From positions 1-31,873 of the forward strand of contig JNDT01001851.1 in the NCBI GenBank assembly GCA_000697055.1: 31,873 nt of DNA, given 5' to 3'. Numbering within the stretch: position 1 is the stretch's first letter; each line of letters opens with the position of its first letter. Of the stretch, positions 29,654-31,873 are shown piece by piece. The position numbers were made by a program, and so were the translations under genes. A model generated the notes under the pieces. The model searched no databases and was not told where the DNA came from. It saw only the letters and a program-made list of their open reading frames with translations. This stretch comes from Saksenaea vasiformis B4078 (Eukaryota > Mucoromycota > Mucoromycetes > Mucorales > Saksenaeaceae).

Positions 29654-31565
29654 CAAGTGCATCGGTGATATAACATGCTAGAAACTTATCAAAGGCAGTA
29701 AAAAAAGGCATGGTGCTAATCCCTCAATGCTGTTGTGTGCATTATACTTGTAGATGTGGAATCTTTTCTGATAATTGCCAAAGGTCAAATTCATATTACC
29801 GCAACCAGACCAATCGGGAAAACAAAGAGTCTTTTATTCATCGTCCATATCTATGATACTTATATGGCGGATGTCTAGAAATTTTGTAAATATGAAATCG
29901 TTTTCTGATTCAAAAGATGACGAATTGAAGAATTAGTAAGAGGAGAAATAATAAGAAAATACTTTGAGACTCTTGGTAGAAGTTTATTCAGAAGCAAAAG
30001 GTAATGATTACAGGTGCCTACCTGCGCTATTTATACTGTTCGATTCTTATTGAGCATCTTAGTAAGCATAGGACTCGTAAGCTCTGATAATCATCATGGA
30101 TCGATGATGATGCATGATTATTAACTGTCAGTCGGAGAGCTGTCATCTAGCTGAGTCTGAATAACAATCCCATTGTTCAGGACAGAGACGACTAACTAAT
30201 CCCTTTGTCTATGCTAAAATCGTAATCATCGCAATTGTCTTGTCGCACTAATCATAAGTTAGGAGATGTCGGAGGGAACCTTAAGATCATGACATCTTAT
30301 TATTTTTAGATTGTAGCTATCCTTTGTTAGATGTCTAAACAGATCAGGTTAATCTGTGGATGAAGTGCCGATGGTATGAGAAACTCAAATAAAGATTGTG
30401 TGGACTTAGTGGATGTGTTGTATTCATACTCGGTAGACTAATGACTAGCTACACATGAAACAACTACTGTCAATTATTCGACTTCAGCTTATCACTTTGA
30501 AACGAGTGACGGGGTCAGAGATTAAACTCTTGAATGTCAGATTCACAGTTGTACCAATCAATACCAGATAACCGGATTTCAGTTACATATGACCAATAGA
30601 TCTGATTTGGTATTGTGTTCTCCGAACAGCTGTTGTTCTAATTATATGATCGTCAATGATCATAAAATAAGCCTCATAAAAAGTTTTACAATCTCAGTTG
30701 AGAAGTGTCTCACATTTACTATAAATATTCATTAAGCAAAATAAAGGCATCGAGATCTTTTTTTTAGTCTGGTTAATTACTGGTCTTCTATCCTATTTTG
30801 TTTTACTTCTGTATTCAACAGGATGAAGTGTATATAATGGTAATAATATGTAAAATACGACACGAATAAATATGCAATGTCCGAATAACCACCAGTTTTC
30901 TAAGAAATGCGGTTGATTAAAATGATCGCTACCGTACAATAGTACAAGCCTTTCTAAAGAGGATCCGCTCGTTTTATCTAGAAAAAGTTTTGAAAGAGAT
31001 GAAGTATGATACGCGAACACACAACGTCCACCCGACTTTCGGATGTGTTGTAGGGGTGGATTGATTGAGACAGCAGACGGATAAAAACCTTGAGACAGTT
31101 AGATACCTTTATTTCATGCAATTTGTCTGCCTATTTATGCTTATTCAGTCTTTTCGGAATTCAGATTTAAGTCAAAATTCTTCTCGGTGATAGATGTTCA
31201 TGATGGTAATTACTGCGGTAGCAGTACCACCTTGTTAACGACCTCGAAAATGTCTCTATGATTTAGAGATGAGGCATAATCGGTGTTCCAATATAGAGAA
31301 GCTCACTGTAAATGAAAATACGTTAATTCCGATCTTCCTGTTATGGAACACATTTCAATAGGATGAATACTACGACCGTCTACATATACCACAGGATGTT
31401 CTGAGAGACACAGCCATCCTCCTATTTCTTTTAAACGATGCAAAGTAGCTGTCTCAACAGTCGTGCCTCCCCAGTTCATGCTCTTTACCGATCATAAAAA
31501 AAAAAAAAAAAAGCTCAACCAATCATATCGCGTTCCGATGTCGGAGTTAATGAGAAAAATGTCCG
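29654..31565. other. long AT-rich spacer, no gene seen
   Basis: No ORF with a motif and no RNA gene over about 1.9 kb. It contains a nested palindrome at 30087-30121 (arms ATAATCAT/ATGATTAT, inner CATCAT/ATGATG), a small hairpin at 31211-31226 (TACTGC, loop GGTA, GCAGTA) and an A run of about 15 near 31498-31513. It could include decayed LTR or other element sequence, but I found no ends to prove it. Confidence 0.4.
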
Positions 31566-31569
31566 AAAA
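31566..31569 (-). terminator. RNA polymerase III terminator of tRNA-Gln
   Basis: Four consecutive T on the minus strand (ATCTTTTCGG context), four bases past the 3' end of the tRNA, as expected for Pol III termination. Confidence 0.7.
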
Positions 31570-31572
31570 GAT

Positions 31573-31644
31573 AGGTCGTGCCGAGGATCGAACTCGGATT
31601 ATTGGATTCAAAGTCCAATGTGATAACCATTACACTACACAACC
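31573..31644 (-). tRNA. tRNA-Gln(TTG)
   Basis: Minus-strand cloverleaf, 72 nt including the discriminator. Acceptor GGTTGTG pairs with CACGACC with one G-T wobble. The D-arm contains TAGTGTAATGGTTATCA (A box). The anticodon stem TTGGA/TCCAA encloses loop CTTTGAA, giving anticodon TTG, which reads CAA glutamine codons. The T-arm holds GTTCGATCC (B box). No intron; CCA is not encoded, as normal in eukaryotes. Confidence 0.95.
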
Positions 31645-31873
31645 ACGGCTCTTCCCCGTTTTATATTGTTACACAAGATTTCAATCCTGACCGACAGTAA
31701 AGCGAACAAGACAACAATAATACAACTGGAAGCAACAAATCCATCCATTAGTCTATCTGACACATCCTTGGTTCCTGACCAGGAATTGACAGTTTCAGTA
31801 CCAACTTATAAGAAGCGAAAGCCAGAAAACACCCAAAACAGTGACTCGCACAATCTTACCAGCATTGTTAATT

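Noticed and set aside
29920..31150. Possible LTR pair (TTTGAGAC and ATTTATACTG near 29965-30045 against 31090-31140)
   Set aside because: The similarity is weak and patchy, with no TG/CA ends, primer-binding site or polymerase frame between.

Overview
The window looks like nuclear DNA of a filamentous fungus, most likely an early-diverging one of the Mucoromycota type. The reasons are the fungal ERG6 sterol methyltransferase, a Ste12 factor with added C2H2 fingers, a Zn2Cys6 factor, genes cut by many short GT-AG introns (mostly 45-70 nt, some with a CTAAC-like branch site), AT-rich spacers, a Tc1/mariner transposase and a Fanzor (eukaryotic TnpB-like) relic. The genus cannot be set from sequence alone. 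All exon models were built by hand from frame, splice sites and family knowledge.

Layout. 1-740: 5' half of a Tc1-type transposase on the minus strand, running off the window edge. 0.99-1.8 kb: a short F-box protein with an eight-cysteine tail. 2.4-5.7 kb: EMC1, the large lumenal subunit of the ER membrane protein complex, in nine exons. 6.4-7.2 kb (minus): a regulator with its Zn2Cys6 cluster at the C-terminus. 7.4-9.7 kb: two copies of an unnamed dispersed repeat. 9.7-14.3 kb: a clear two-finger C2H2 protein (minus) and several small or unresolved spliced genes. 14.4-17.3 kb: two minus-strand genes in tandem, an HSL-type alpha/beta hydrolase and an ANKRD16-like ankyrin protein. 17.5-18.4 kb: a third repeat copy, abutting the ankyrin 5' end. 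19.9-21.8 kb: STE12-like factor. 22.0-22.5 kb: fourth repeat copy, ending in A16. 22.8-24.2 kb (minus): ERG6 in five exons. 26.0-27.4 kb: a second F-box gene sharing its upstream block with the first. 28.3-29.65 kb: a pyrimidine-rich tandem repeat, a decayed Fanzor and a hairpin just 3' of it. 31.6 kb: tRNA-Gln(TTG) on the minus strand.

The genes do not form a pathway. Housekeeping functions (EMC1, ERG6, tRNA-Gln, probably ANKRD16) and regulators (STE12, Zn2Cys6, C2H2) are interleaved with mobile-element debris and small genes I cannot name. The most unusual items are the Fanzor relic, the four-copy repeat family, the pair of F-box genes with a duplicated upstream block but different C-termini, and the ladder of acceptor-like sites at 28.3 kb.
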